This document shows, piece by piece, positions 18,860 to 26,782 of a stretch of 64,000 nucleotides of DNA. The DNA is from Sediminivirga luteola. GTDB lineage: Bacteria > Actinomycetota > Actinomycetes > Actinomycetales > Brevibacteriaceae. How positions within the stretch are numbered: the first letter of the stretch is position 1; every line of letters starts with the position of its first letter. A program made the position numbers and the translations under genes. A model generated the notes under the pieces. The model was not told where the DNA came from. It did not search any database and was given only the letters and a program-made list of their open reading frames with translations. The DNA lies in the NCBI RefSeq assembly GCF_014639315.1, contig NZ_BMFY01000009.1:62001-126000 (forward strand), in the 5' to 3' direction.

Positions 18860-18962
18860 AACCGCACTGCCGTGGGGCACCGTCCCGCGGTGAGAGACGG
18901 AATGTGTCGGTATATGACGCACCGTCGTCCGCCTTCGCGCACCGGGGAACTAGCGTCGCCAC

Positions 18963-18986
18963 GGCGCCCGCTTCGAAGCGGGTGCC
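18963..18986. promoter_or_regulatory. 24-bp palindrome upstream of the CoA-transferase gene
   Basis: GGCGCCCGCTTCGAAGCGGGTGCC... arms (18963-18974 and 18975-18986) are complementary at 11 of 12 positions around a central TTCGAA, ending 30 nt before the ATG at 19017. It may be a repressor operator for the downstream genes or a terminator for accE. No T-run follows. Confidence 0.4.
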
Positions 18987-19016
18987 ATCTGACGTGCCCG
19001 ACGACAGAAGGCCCCC

Positions 19017-20225
19017 ATGAGTGACGACACCCCCGCCGCGGATCGTTCCGGCCGTTCCGCAGGTCCCCTCGCAGGCATCACCGTGCTGGAGATCGGCGTG
19101 TTCATGGCCGGGCCCTTCGCCACCATGCAGCTGGCGGACCTCGGTGCCAGGGTGATCAAGATCGAGAGCCCCGGCACCGGGGACCAGACCCGCGTCGTCG
19201 GCCCGCACATCGCCGGCGAGTCCAGTGCCTTCATGCGGCTCAACCGCAACAAGGAGTCCGTGGAGCTCGATCTGAAATCCGAGGAGGGACGCCAGCACCT
19301 CAGGCGGCTGCTCGCCCGGGCCGATGTGCTCGTGGAGAACCTCCGCCCCGGCGCGCTGAAGAAGATGGGCCTGGGCTACGACGATCTGAAGACCGAGTTC
19401 CCGCACCTCGTCTACGCCTCCGCCTCCGGCTGGGGGCAGGACGGCCCGCTGGCTCCGAACCCCGGCCTGGACATCATGGCGCAGGCCCGCTCCGGCCTGA
19501 TGAGCATCACCGGTTTCCCGGACATGCCGCCGGCGAAGGTCGGCGTGCCGGTCTGCGATCTCTCCACCGCCCTGTACCTGGCCCTCGCCGTGCTCGCCGC
19601 GATCCACGAACGCGGCCGCTCAGGCCAGGGCCAGTTCATCGACGTCTCGCTGTTCGAATCGGGCGTCTCCTTCGCGGTGTGGGAGGCCGGCGCCTACTTC
19701 GCCAACGGCGCCGTCGGCACCCCGCAGGGCTCGGCCCATCAGGCCTCGGCGCCGTACCAGGCCGTGCGCGCCGCCGACGGCTACGTCACGATCGGGGCGA
19801 ACACCCAGGGGAACTGGGCCCGGCTGTGCCGCGCGCTCGGGCTGGGCTCCCTCATCGAGGACGAGCGCTTCGCCACCCCGGCGGCCCGTATGACGCATCG
19901 CGATGAGCTGATCGCCCTGATCGAGGATGCCTTCGCCTCCCGGTCGGTCTCAGACGTCGTCTCGCTCCTCGACGAGGCCGGGGTCCCGGTCGCGCCGATC
20001 AACGACTACGGTCAGGTCTTCACCGATCCCCATCTGAGGGAACGGGACTTCTTCTGGGACGCCCCGCACCCGCGCGCCGGCCGGGTGGAGCAGATCGGCA
20101 GCCCGATGCGGTTCTCCCGCACGCCTGCCGTGCGCGGTCAGGCCGGCCCTGTCCTGGGCGCCGACACCGAGCGGGTCCTGGCCGAACTCGCCGATGAGGC
20201 AGCACGGGAGGGATCAGCGCCGTGA
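19017..20225 (+). CDS. CaiB/BaiF family (class III) CoA-transferase
   Basis: A 402-residue protein that moves CoA between carboxylic acids. Characteristic are LAGITVLEIGVFMAGPFATMQLADLGARVIKIE, LNRNKESVELDLK, ENLRPGALKKMGLGYDDL and GLDIMAQARSGLMSITG, where the Asp of GLD is the position of the family's catalytic Asp. The ATG is preceded by GAAGG. The stop overlaps the enoyl-CoA hydratase GTG, so the two enzymes are made together: CoA activation of an acid, then hydration of an enoyl-CoA. The actual acid is unknown. Confidence 0.9.
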   Translation: MSDDTPAADRSGRSAGPLAGITVLEIGVFMAGPFATMQLADLGARVIKIESPGTGDQTRVVGPHIAGESSAFMRLNRNKESVELDLKSEEGRQHLRRLLARADVLVENLRPGALKKMGLGYDDLKTEFPHLVYASASGWGQDGPLAPNPGLDIMAQARSGLMSITGFPDMPPAKVGVPVCDLSTALYLALAVLAAIHERGRSGQGQFIDVSLFESGVSFAVWEAGAYFANGAVGTPQGSAHQASAPYQAVRAADGYVTIGANTQGNWARLCRALGLGSLIEDERFATPAARMTHRDELIALIEDAFASRSVSDVVSLLDEAGVPVAPINDYGQVFTDPHLRERDFFWDAPHPRAGRVEQIGSPMRFSRTPAVRGQAGPVLGADTERVLAELADEAAREGSAP

Positions 20226-21043
20226 CCGGCTCAGCGAACGGCCCCGTGGGCGGTCCAGGCGCGCCCGCGGAAACCGGCAAGACCGGCGATCTCCTCATCG
20301 AGCGCCGCGGGCCGGTGCTGCACGTGACCTTCAACCGTCCGCACGCGCGCAACGCGATGACCCCCGGCATGTACAGCGGGCTGGCAGCGGCGCTGGAGGC
20401 CGCCGATGAGGACACCGAGGTCCGCGTGAGCGTCCTGCGCGGCGCCGGCGGGAAGGCCTTCGTGGCAGGCACGGACATCACCCGTTTCCGCGGTTTCGAC
20501 GGGGACGACGGCGTGGCGTACGAGCGGGAGGTCGGCGCGATCCTCCAGCGCATCCTGGCCGTGCGCAAACCCGTCGTGGCCGCCATCGACGGCTACTGCA
20601 TCGGCGGCGGGCTGAGCATCGCCGCCTGCGCCGATGTCCGCATCGCCTCTCCGACGGCGAGCTTCGGCGTGCCCATCGCGCGCACGCTCGGCAATACCCT
20701 CGCAGCGGACACCCTGCGCCGGCTGGTGACCCTGCTCGGCGAATCCCGTGCCGCGGCCATGCTGCTGACCGGTTCCACCTTCGGCGCCGACGAGGCCGCG
20801 CGCAGCGGTTTCGTCTGGCAGGTGACCGAGGACCTGGACGGCGCCGTCGACGAGCTGGCCGCGCGCATCGCCGGGCTCGCCCCGCTGACGCTGTGGTCGA
20901 TCAAGGAGCTTCTCCGCCGGGGCGCCGGTTCCTCCCCCGTGGACGATGACGATGTCCTGCGCCGGGTCTACGGCAGCGAGGACTTCGCCGGCGCCGTGGA
21001 CGGATTTCTCTCCAAGACGCCCTGGACCTGGCTGGGCCGCTGA
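20222..21043 (+). CDS. Enoyl-CoA hydratase/isomerase family protein
   Basis: A 273-residue crotonase-fold protein. The oxyanion-hole segments are RGAGGKAFVAGTDITRF and AAIDGYCIGGGLSIAACADVRIAS. Glu residues of the classical hydratase pair were not clearly identified, so isomerase or hydrolase activity is possible. GTG 20222 overlaps the CoA-transferase stop (GTGA). The first 25 residues are Gly/Ala/Pro-rich. The C-terminal helices (PLTLWSIKELLRRG) fit the family. Pairing with a class III CoA-transferase suggests catabolism of a carboxylic acid as its CoA thioester. Confidence 0.9.
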   Translation: MTGSANGPVGGPGAPAETGKTGDLLIERRGPVLHVTFNRPHARNAMTPGMYSGLAAALEAADEDTEVRVSVLRGAGGKAFVAGTDITRFRGFDGDDGVAYEREVGAILQRILAVRKPVVAAIDGYCIGGGLSIAACADVRIASPTASFGVPIARTLGNTLAADTLRRLVTLLGESRAAAMLLTGSTFGADEAARSGFVWQVTEDLDGAVDELAARIAGLAPLTLWSIKELLRRGAGSSPVDDDDVLRRVYGSEDFAGAVDGFLSKTPWTWLGR

Positions 21044-21133
21044 TCCACCGGCGGCCGGGCCCGGATCGGCTGCGCCGCGACGGCCCCGCCGTCTGAGATT
21101 CCACCGTACGAGACGAAGGATGAGAAGAACGCT

Positions 21134-22093
21134 ATGAGCGCGAAGAGCGAGCTGCGACGCAGCGTCGAGGACAGCCGGCGGAAGCGTCGCACGACGATCC
21201 TGGTGATCGCCGGGGTGGCCGTGGTCGCCCTGGTCGCCGGCATCATCGGCGTCGTTCGGACGCTGTCCGGCGAGGAGGCAGCCGACGACGGCCGGCTGGC
21301 GATCACCATCGCCGCGGGCGAAGACAACGAGTACCACGACACCATCGCCGAGGTCGCCGCCGAGAAGGGACTCGACGTCACCTGGCAGAACCTCGACGAC
21401 TGGGTGCTGCCGAACACCGAGGTCGCGGCCGGCACGCTGGACGCCAACTCGTTCCAGCACATCCTGTTCCTGAGCAACTTCAACGTCGAGAACGGCGAGG
21501 ACCTGCAGCCGGTCTTCTCCACCATCATGAGCCGCTGGGGCATCTTCTCCCCGCGCCTGGACAGCACGGAGGAGATCGAGCCGGGCTCGGCCATCGGCAT
21601 CCCGGACGATCCCTCCAACGGCGGGCGTGCGCTGTTCATCCTGCAGGACGCCGGGCTGATCGAGCTCGACCCCGAGGCCGGTGCCTACCCCGACACCGAT
21701 GACATCATCGACAACCCCCGGGACCTGTCCTTCACCGAGATCACCGCCACGACCATCCCGCAGCAGTTCGACGATCCCAGCCTCGCCGCGGTCGTCGTGG
21801 GCATCCACTATTTCGATCCCTCGCAGAACATCGAGATCGAGGACGCGCTGTACCTGGACGACCCGGATGCCGAGTCCTCGCTGCCGTACGTCAACGTCGT
21901 GGCCACCCGCGCGGACAATCTGGACAACCCCGCCTGGGACATCCTCGAGGAGGCCTACGACGACCCGCGGGTGATCGAGGCCATCGAGGAGGAGTTCTTC
22001 GGCACCACCATGCGCGTGCACGTCCCGGCCGAGACCCTGCGCGAGACCCTCGCGGAACTTCAGGAAGAGGCCCAGCAGAACCAGGGCGCGTGA
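21134..22093 (+). CDS. metQ: MetQ/NlpA-family substrate-binding protein with a membrane anchor, no lipobox
   Basis: A 319-residue binding component of a methionine-type ABC importer. Family features include ITIAAGEDNEYHDTI, NLDDWVLPNTEVAAGTLDANSFQH, PDDPSNGGRALFILQDAGLI and VVATRADNLDNPAW. Unusually the N-terminus (basic residues 8-19, hydrophobic 20-40) contains no lipobox, and the whole protein has no cysteine. It must therefore stay attached by an uncleaved transmembrane helix rather than a lipid. ATG 21134 follows a GAGAAG element 90 nt after the hydratase gene. The stop overlaps the metN start. Confidence 0.85.
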   Translation: MSAKSELRRSVEDSRRKRRTTILVIAGVAVVALVAGIIGVVRTLSGEEAADDGRLAITIAAGEDNEYHDTIAEVAAEKGLDVTWQNLDDWVLPNTEVAAGTLDANSFQHILFLSNFNVENGEDLQPVFSTIMSRWGIFSPRLDSTEEIEPGSAIGIPDDPSNGGRALFILQDAGLIELDPEAGAYPDTDDIIDNPRDLSFTEITATTIPQQFDDPSLAAVVVGIHYFDPSQNIEIEDALYLDDPDAESSLPYVNVVATRADNLDNPAWDILEEAYDDPRVIEAIEEEFFGTTMRVHVPAETLRETLAELQEEAQQNQGA

Positions 22094-23145
22094 GGACCAT
22101 GAGCACCACCAGCCGGCAGCCGGCGATCCGGTTCGAGAACGTCTGGAAGACCTTCACCCACAAGGGCCGGCAGAGCCACGCCCTGCAGGACGTGTCCCTG
22201 GACGTCGCCCCCGGCGACATCTTCGGCATCGTCGGCTATTCCGGCGCCGGCAAGTCCACTCTGCTGCGCACGGTGAACGCGCTCGAACGGCCCACCAAGG
22301 GGCGGGTGTTCGTCGGTGAGACGGAGATCTCCGCGCTGCACGGCCCCAAGCTGTACGCGCAGCGTCAGCGCATCGGCATGGTCTTCCAGCAGTTCAACCT
22401 GCTGCGCTCGCGCACGGTGTACAAGAACATCGCGTACCCGATGAAGCTCGCCGGCTACTCCCAGGAGCAGATCCTGGACCGGGCGGAGGAGCTCCTGGAC
22501 TTCGTCGGGCTCTCCGACAAGGCGCTCAGCTACCCCTCGCAGCTCTCCGGCGGGCAGAAGCAGCGGGTGGGGATCGCGCGGGCACTGGCCACGCAGCCGG
22601 AGATCCTCATCTCGGACGAGGCCACTAGCGCGCTGGACCCGCAGACCACGACCGAGGTGCTGGACCTGCTCGAGCGCGTGAACCAGGAATACGGCGTCAC
22701 GATCCTCATGGTCACGCACGAGATGGACGCGGTGCGCGCCATCGCCAACCGGATCGCGGTGATGGAGAACGGGCGGGTGGTCGAACACGGCAGCGCCTAC
22801 CAGGTCTTCTCCTCGCCGTCGACGCCCATCGCCGCGCGGTTCGTCTCCTCCTTGCTGCAGCACGTGCCGGACGTCAAGACGCTGGAGGCGATCCGGAAGG
22901 TCCACCGCGGCAGGCTGGTCCAGTTGCACGTGGAGAACCGGGAGACGAACGATCCGTTCCTGTCCCGGACCGCCCGGAAGCACGACGTCGACTTCAACAT
23001 CGTGTACGGCGGGGTCAGCGAACTGGAGGGCCGGTTGTTCGGCAGCCTGACGGTCGAACTGCTGGGGTCCGAAGCCCAGGTCGATGCGGCGGTCGCCGAG
23101 CTCGGCCGCGTGGCGCAGGTGAACGAGGTGACCGGTCATGCGTGA
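22090..23145 (+). CDS. metN: Methionine-type ABC transporter ATPase (MetN)
   Basis: A 351-residue ATPase powering uptake. Walker A is GYSGAGKSTLL, the signature is LSGGQKQRVGIARAL, Walker B is ILISDEATSALD and the switch His lies in MVTHEMDAV. The C-terminal 90 residues form the NIL regulatory domain that binds methionine in MetN proteins. GTG 22090 overlaps the metQ stop (GTGA); ATG 22099 is an alternative three codons on. The gene overlaps metI by 8 nt. Confidence 0.93.
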   Translation: MRTMSTTSRQPAIRFENVWKTFTHKGRQSHALQDVSLDVAPGDIFGIVGYSGAGKSTLLRTVNALERPTKGRVFVGETEISALHGPKLYAQRQRIGMVFQQFNLLRSRTVYKNIAYPMKLAGYSQEQILDRAEELLDFVGLSDKALSYPSQLSGGQKQRVGIARALATQPEILISDEATSALDPQTTTEVLDLLERVNQEYGVTILMVTHEMDAVRAIANRIAVMENGRVVEHGSAYQVFSSPSTPIAARFVSSLLQHVPDVKTLEAIRKVHRGRLVQLHVENRETNDPFLSRTARKHDVDFNIVYGGVSELEGRLFGSLTVELLGSEAQVDAAVAELGRVAQVNEVTGHA

Positions 23146-23800
23146 GATCAATCTGGAGGCGTTCCTGCCCCGGCTGGGCGACGCGGTCTTCGAGACCCTG
23201 CTGATGGTCAGCGTCTCGTTCGTCCTGGCGTCCGTGCTGGGCGTGCTGCTGGGGCTGCTGCTCTACGCCACCCGGCCGGGCAATCTGCTGCAGAACCGTC
23301 CCGTCTTCGCGGTGCTGAACCTGCTCATCAACATCATCCGGCCGATCCCGTTCCTGATCATCGCCGTGTCGATCATCCCGCTCACCCGCGCGATCGTCGG
23401 CACCAGCATCGGGCCGGTGGCCGCCATCATCCCGCTGACCCTGGTGGCCACCGTCGCGGTCGCCAGGATCGCCGAATCGAACCTCGTCGCGGTCGATCCG
23501 GGCACCATCGAAGCCGGCGCGGCGATGGGCGCCAGCCCGGTCCGGGTGCTGTTCACGATCGTCATCCCCGAGGCGCTCGGCCCGCTCACCCTGGGCCTGA
23601 CCTACATCCTGGTCGCGTTGGTCGACTCGACCGCGGTGGCCGGCGTCATCGGCGGCGGCGGCCTGGGCGATCTGGCCATGCGGTACGGCTACCAGCGCTT
23701 CGACTGGTTCGTCGTCGGCGTGATCGTGGTGATCCTGATCGTGCTGGTCCAGGTGGCGCAGTGGCTCGGCAATGTCATCGCCAGGAAGGTCATGCATTGA
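23138..23800 (+). CDS. metI: Methionine-type ABC transporter permease (MetI)
   Basis: A 220-residue permease with five to six membrane helices. The EAA loop near residue 128 reads EAGAAMGASPVRVLFTIVIPEALGPL, with the family's Gly spacing, and the segment VIGGGGLGDLAMRYGYQRF is typical of MetI. ATG 23138 overlaps metN by 8 nt, and TGA 23798-23800 overlaps the TTG start of the FAD dehydrogenase gene. The complete importer is thus encoded in one coupled unit. Confidence 0.92.
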   Translation: MREINLEAFLPRLGDAVFETLLMVSVSFVLASVLGVLLGLLLYATRPGNLLQNRPVFAVLNLLINIIRPIPFLIIAVSIIPLTRAIVGTSIGPVAAIIPLTLVATVAVARIAESNLVAVDPGTIEAGAAMGASPVRVLFTIVIPEALGPLTLGLTYILVALVDSTAVAGVIGGGGLGDLAMRYGYQRFDWFVVGVIVVILIVLVQVAQWLGNVIARKVMH

Positions 23801-25254
23801 CCGGGAGCGAGCGCGGCACGGCAGGCGCGCACGATCCGGTCGATCTGGCCGCCATGCGCGCGGACGTAAGCGCCGGAGCCCTCATCACCGACGCCGATGT
23901 CCTGGCCGCGCACTCCCAGGACCGCGCGCCGTTCTGCACGGCGGGCCGGGCCCGGGCGCTGGTGCGTGCCCGCTCGGTCGAGGATGTCCGTGCCGTGATG
24001 CGGTTCGCCCACCGGCAGGGGGTCCCCGTGGTGCCGCAGGGCGCACGTACGGGCCTGGCGGGCGGGGCGAACGCGGTCGACGGCGCGATCCTGCTGGACG
24101 TGTCGGGGATGAACCGGATCCTGAACGTCGACCCGGTCGAGCGCACCTGCACGGTGGAGCCCGGGGTCGTCAACCAGGATCTGAAGGACCACGTGCACTC
24201 CTTCGGCCTGGCCTACCCGCCGGACCCGGGCTCGGTGGCGATCTCCACCATCGGCGGCAATGTCGCCACGGACGCCGGCGGCCTGTGCTGCGTGAAGTAC
24301 GGCGTCACCCGCGATTACGTCCGCCGCCTGCGGGTCGTCCTCGCCGATGGCGAACTCACCACCCTGGGCCGTCCCACGGCCAAGGGCGTGGCGGGCCTGG
24401 CGCTGTCGCAGCTGTTCATCGGGTCTGAGGGCACCCTGGGCATCATCGTCGAGATCGAACTCGACCTGGTTCCCGCGCTCCCGCCTCCGGTGACCGCGGT
24501 AGCTCTGTTCCCGGCGCAATCCGGTGCCGCAGAGACGGTGAGCGCGGTGGCCGCGGCCGGCTACCGGCTCTCCATGGTCGAGTACCTGGACCGCACCACG
24601 ATGGGCATCCTGCAGGACTACCGGGATTTCGGCCTGCCGGCGGAGTCCGGCGCGATGCTGCTGGTGCAATCCGACGGCGACGGCGACACCGGCCGCGCCC
24701 ACACGGACCTGCAGGCCTTCGAAGGGGTGGCACACGAACGCGGAGCCTCCGAGGTGTGGGTCTCCGACGATCCGGCCGAATCCGAGGTTCTGGTAGCGGC
24801 GCGCCGGGCGGTGAACCCGGCCTTCGAGAAGTTCACCCATGCCCGCGGCGGCGGGCAGTTCATCGACGACGTCTGCCTGCCGCTGGGCGCGCTGCGCCGC
24901 TTCTTCGAAGAGCTGGACCGGCTGGCCGCGCAGTACCCGGATGTGGTGATCGCCAACAGCGGTCACGCCGGAGACGGCAATATGCACCCGTGCGTGTTCT
25001 TCGATGCCGCCGACGCCACGGCTGCGGCACATGCCCAGCTCGTCTTCGACGAGCTCATGGCGCTGGGTCTTGAACTCGGCGGCACGATCACCGGCGAGCA
25101 CGGCGTGGGCGGCCTGAAGCGCTCGTGGCTCGCACGCGAACTGGATCCGGTCGCCCAGGACCTGCATCTGCGCGTGAAGCAGGCCTTCGATCCCCGCGGC
25201 ATCCTCAACCCCGGGAAAATGCTCGCGGACCTCAGCCCGCAAGGCACCGCCTAG
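23797..25254 (+). CDS. FAD-linked D-2-hydroxyacid dehydrogenase (GlcD/D-lactate dehydrogenase type)
   Basis: A 485-residue flavoprotein oxidising a 2-hydroxyacid. The PCMH FAD domain shows VVPQGARTGLAGGAN, LNVDPVERTCTVEPGVVNQDL, PPDPGSVAISTIGGNVATDAGG and QLFIGSEGTLGII. The C-terminal domain has NSGHAGDGNMHP and the GEHGVGGLKRSWL active-site His motif of the GlcD family. TTG 23797 overlaps the metI stop as TTGA and has GGAAGG about 8 nt upstream, so the start is well supported despite the rare codon. Its coupling to a MetQNI-type importer suggests that its substrate is what the importer brings in. The particular hydroxyacid is unknown. Confidence 0.88.
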   Translation: MTGSERGTAGAHDPVDLAAMRADVSAGALITDADVLAAHSQDRAPFCTAGRARALVRARSVEDVRAVMRFAHRQGVPVVPQGARTGLAGGANAVDGAILLDVSGMNRILNVDPVERTCTVEPGVVNQDLKDHVHSFGLAYPPDPGSVAISTIGGNVATDAGGLCCVKYGVTRDYVRRLRVVLADGELTTLGRPTAKGVAGLALSQLFIGSEGTLGIIVEIELDLVPALPPPVTAVALFPAQSGAAETVSAVAAAGYRLSMVEYLDRTTMGILQDYRDFGLPAESGAMLLVQSDGDGDTGRAHTDLQAFEGVAHERGASEVWVSDDPAESEVLVAARRAVNPAFEKFTHARGGGQFIDDVCLPLGALRRFFEELDRLAAQYPDVVIANSGHAGDGNMHPCVFFDAADATAAAHAQLVFDELMALGLELGGTITGEHGVGGLKRSWLARELDPVAQDLHLRVKQAFDPRGILNPGKMLADLSPQGTA

Positions 25255-25324
25255 GACGCTTCACGTGCATGATGCCTGGCCGGCCGGTGGTGCAGACTGA
25301 AGCGACAGCTGGTGGATCGGGCCG

Positions 25325-25654
25325 CTAGAGCGCCCTGCGGAGCCGTACCGCTCGCTGCCACGCGGCGTGCTCGGTGTCCCCGCCGGCTGCCAGGCAGTCC
25401 TGCAGCAGCGCCGTGAGCTGGTAGCCCAGCGCCGCGTCGCCGTGGTCTGGCACCGCCGGGCAGGGCCCCGGAAGAGCACTCGCCTGCCAGGACAGCCCGG
25501 CCAGATCGCTGAGCGCCGACCGGATGAGCGCGCGCCGGCTATGGCCCGGAGAGGATCCGGCATCGAGCTGGGCATAGCTGAGGCCGAGGACCCGGCGCCG
25601 GAGTCTTTCGATCTCGACGCCGAGGCCCTCGGCCTCAGAACTGTGCATCGTCAT
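25325..25654 (-). CDS. Conserved-looking hypothetical protein
   Basis: A 109-residue, mostly helical protein not recognised as any family. Hydrophobic positions recur regularly (LGVEIERLRRRVLGLSYAQLD, LIRSALSDLAGLSWQ, LGYQLTALLQDCLAAG), suggesting a small helical bundle. It has no signal peptide or membrane segment. ATG 25654 has a TACAGT hexamer at 25661-25666, 6 nt upstream, the arrangement seen at several leaderless genes here. This supports it as a real gene rather than chance. It is convergent with the FAD dehydrogenase gene. Confidence 0.6.
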   Translation of the reverse strand: MTMHSSEAEGLGVEIERLRRRVLGLSYAQLDAGSSPGHSRRALIRSALSDLAGLSWQASALPGPCPAVPDHGDAALGYQLTALLQDCLAAGGDTEHAAWQRAVRLRRAL

Positions 25655-25776
25655 AGCTGGACTGTACAGCCGCGACGGCTGCGTGCGGGCGAGGCGGCTG
25701 CCGTCGGAAGCGAATCGTCTCTGCCGCCGCCGCGCCTACGCTGAACAGGTCCTGAACGAACCGGCTCAGGGGCAGG

Positions 25777-26607
25777 TCAGTCGCCGCCCCGGAAGTAGGA
25801 CAGCAGGCGCAGGATCTCGACGTACAGCCAGATCAGGGTCACCATGAGGGAGAAAGCGCAGAGCCAGGCGAACTTCTCCGGGACGCCGGCACGGACGCCG
25901 TCCTCAATCATCTGGAAGTCCATCACGAGGGTCAGCGCCGCCAGGACGACCGCCACAATGCCGATGATGACGCCGAGCTGGACTGCGCCCACGATGGGCA
26001 GGTCGATCACGACGGAGCGTGCGCCACCGGAACCGGTGAACATCACGAAGGCGAAGTTCACCAGGGCGAAGACGGCGTAGCCGGCGACTGCGAGGATGAG
26101 GAACTTCTGGAACTTGCCCGTCACGCGGATGATGCGCATGCGGAACAGCACGAGCATCACGGCGAACACGCTCAGGGTGGCCAGCACGGCCTGGACCACG
26201 ATGCCCGGGAAAGCAGCCTCGAAGAAGCTCGAGATCCCGCCGAGGAACACGCCCTGGAACGCGGCATAGGCGATGATGAGCGCCGGCGAGGGATCCTTCT
26301 TGAAGGCGTTGACCAGACCCAGGACGAGGCCGACCAGCATCGCAGGGAAGGCGAGCGCCGGGACGAACCAGCCCAGGGCGGCGCCGACGAGCAGGATGCC
26401 GAACAGCGACGCGGTCTTCATGACCACGTCCTCGTACGTCATCCGGCCGGTCTGCCGGGCGGTGGCCGTCGGCTGGTTGTAGATCTCCTGCAGCTGCTGG
26501 TCCGTCATGAACGGCTGCTGCTGGGGCTGCTGGCCGTAACCGGCCGGAGCCGACTGGCCTTCGCGGACGCCACGGTTCAGGGCGCTCCGCAGAACGGGAT
26601 TGCTCAT
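25777..26607 (-). CDS. Bax inhibitor-1/YccA family membrane protein
   Basis: A 276-residue protein with seven hydrophobic segments from about residue 60, preceded by a Gln/Pro-rich cytoplasmic tail (YGQQPQQQPF). Typical of the YccA/BI-1 family in actinobacteria are MTYEDVVMKTASLFGILLVGAALGW, AAFQGVFLGGISSFFEAAFPGIVVQAVLAT and the final MDFQMIEDGVRAGVPEKFAWLCAFSLMVTLIWLYVEIL. Family members are channel-like proteins linked to pH or calcium leakage; the physiological role here is unknown. The ATG is preceded by AAGGA at good spacing. Confidence 0.9.
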   Translation of the reverse strand: MSNPVLRSALNRGVREGQSAPAGYGQQPQQQPFMTDQQLQEIYNQPTATARQTGRMTYEDVVMKTASLFGILLVGAALGWFVPALAFPAMLVGLVLGLVNAFKKDPSPALIIAYAAFQGVFLGGISSFFEAAFPGIVVQAVLATLSVFAVMLVLFRMRIIRVTGKFQKFLILAVAGYAVFALVNFAFVMFTGSGGARSVVIDLPIVGAVQLGVIIGIVAVVLAALTLVMDFQMIEDGVRAGVPEKFAWLCAFSLMVTLIWLYVEILRLLSYFRGGD

Positions 26608-26782
26608 GCTCTCGTTCCTTACGTCGGTCAGATGGTCGTCAGGCTCATGACTGGTACGTCACGTCACCAGTCAGTCTATCCGTAGAGAGAACTCCCGGAT
26701 GCACGCTCCTATTCGCTGGGCTGGAAAATTCCCAGCGTTCCCCCAGGTACGAGGACGGCCTACGGGACCAGCTGCCGGACAC

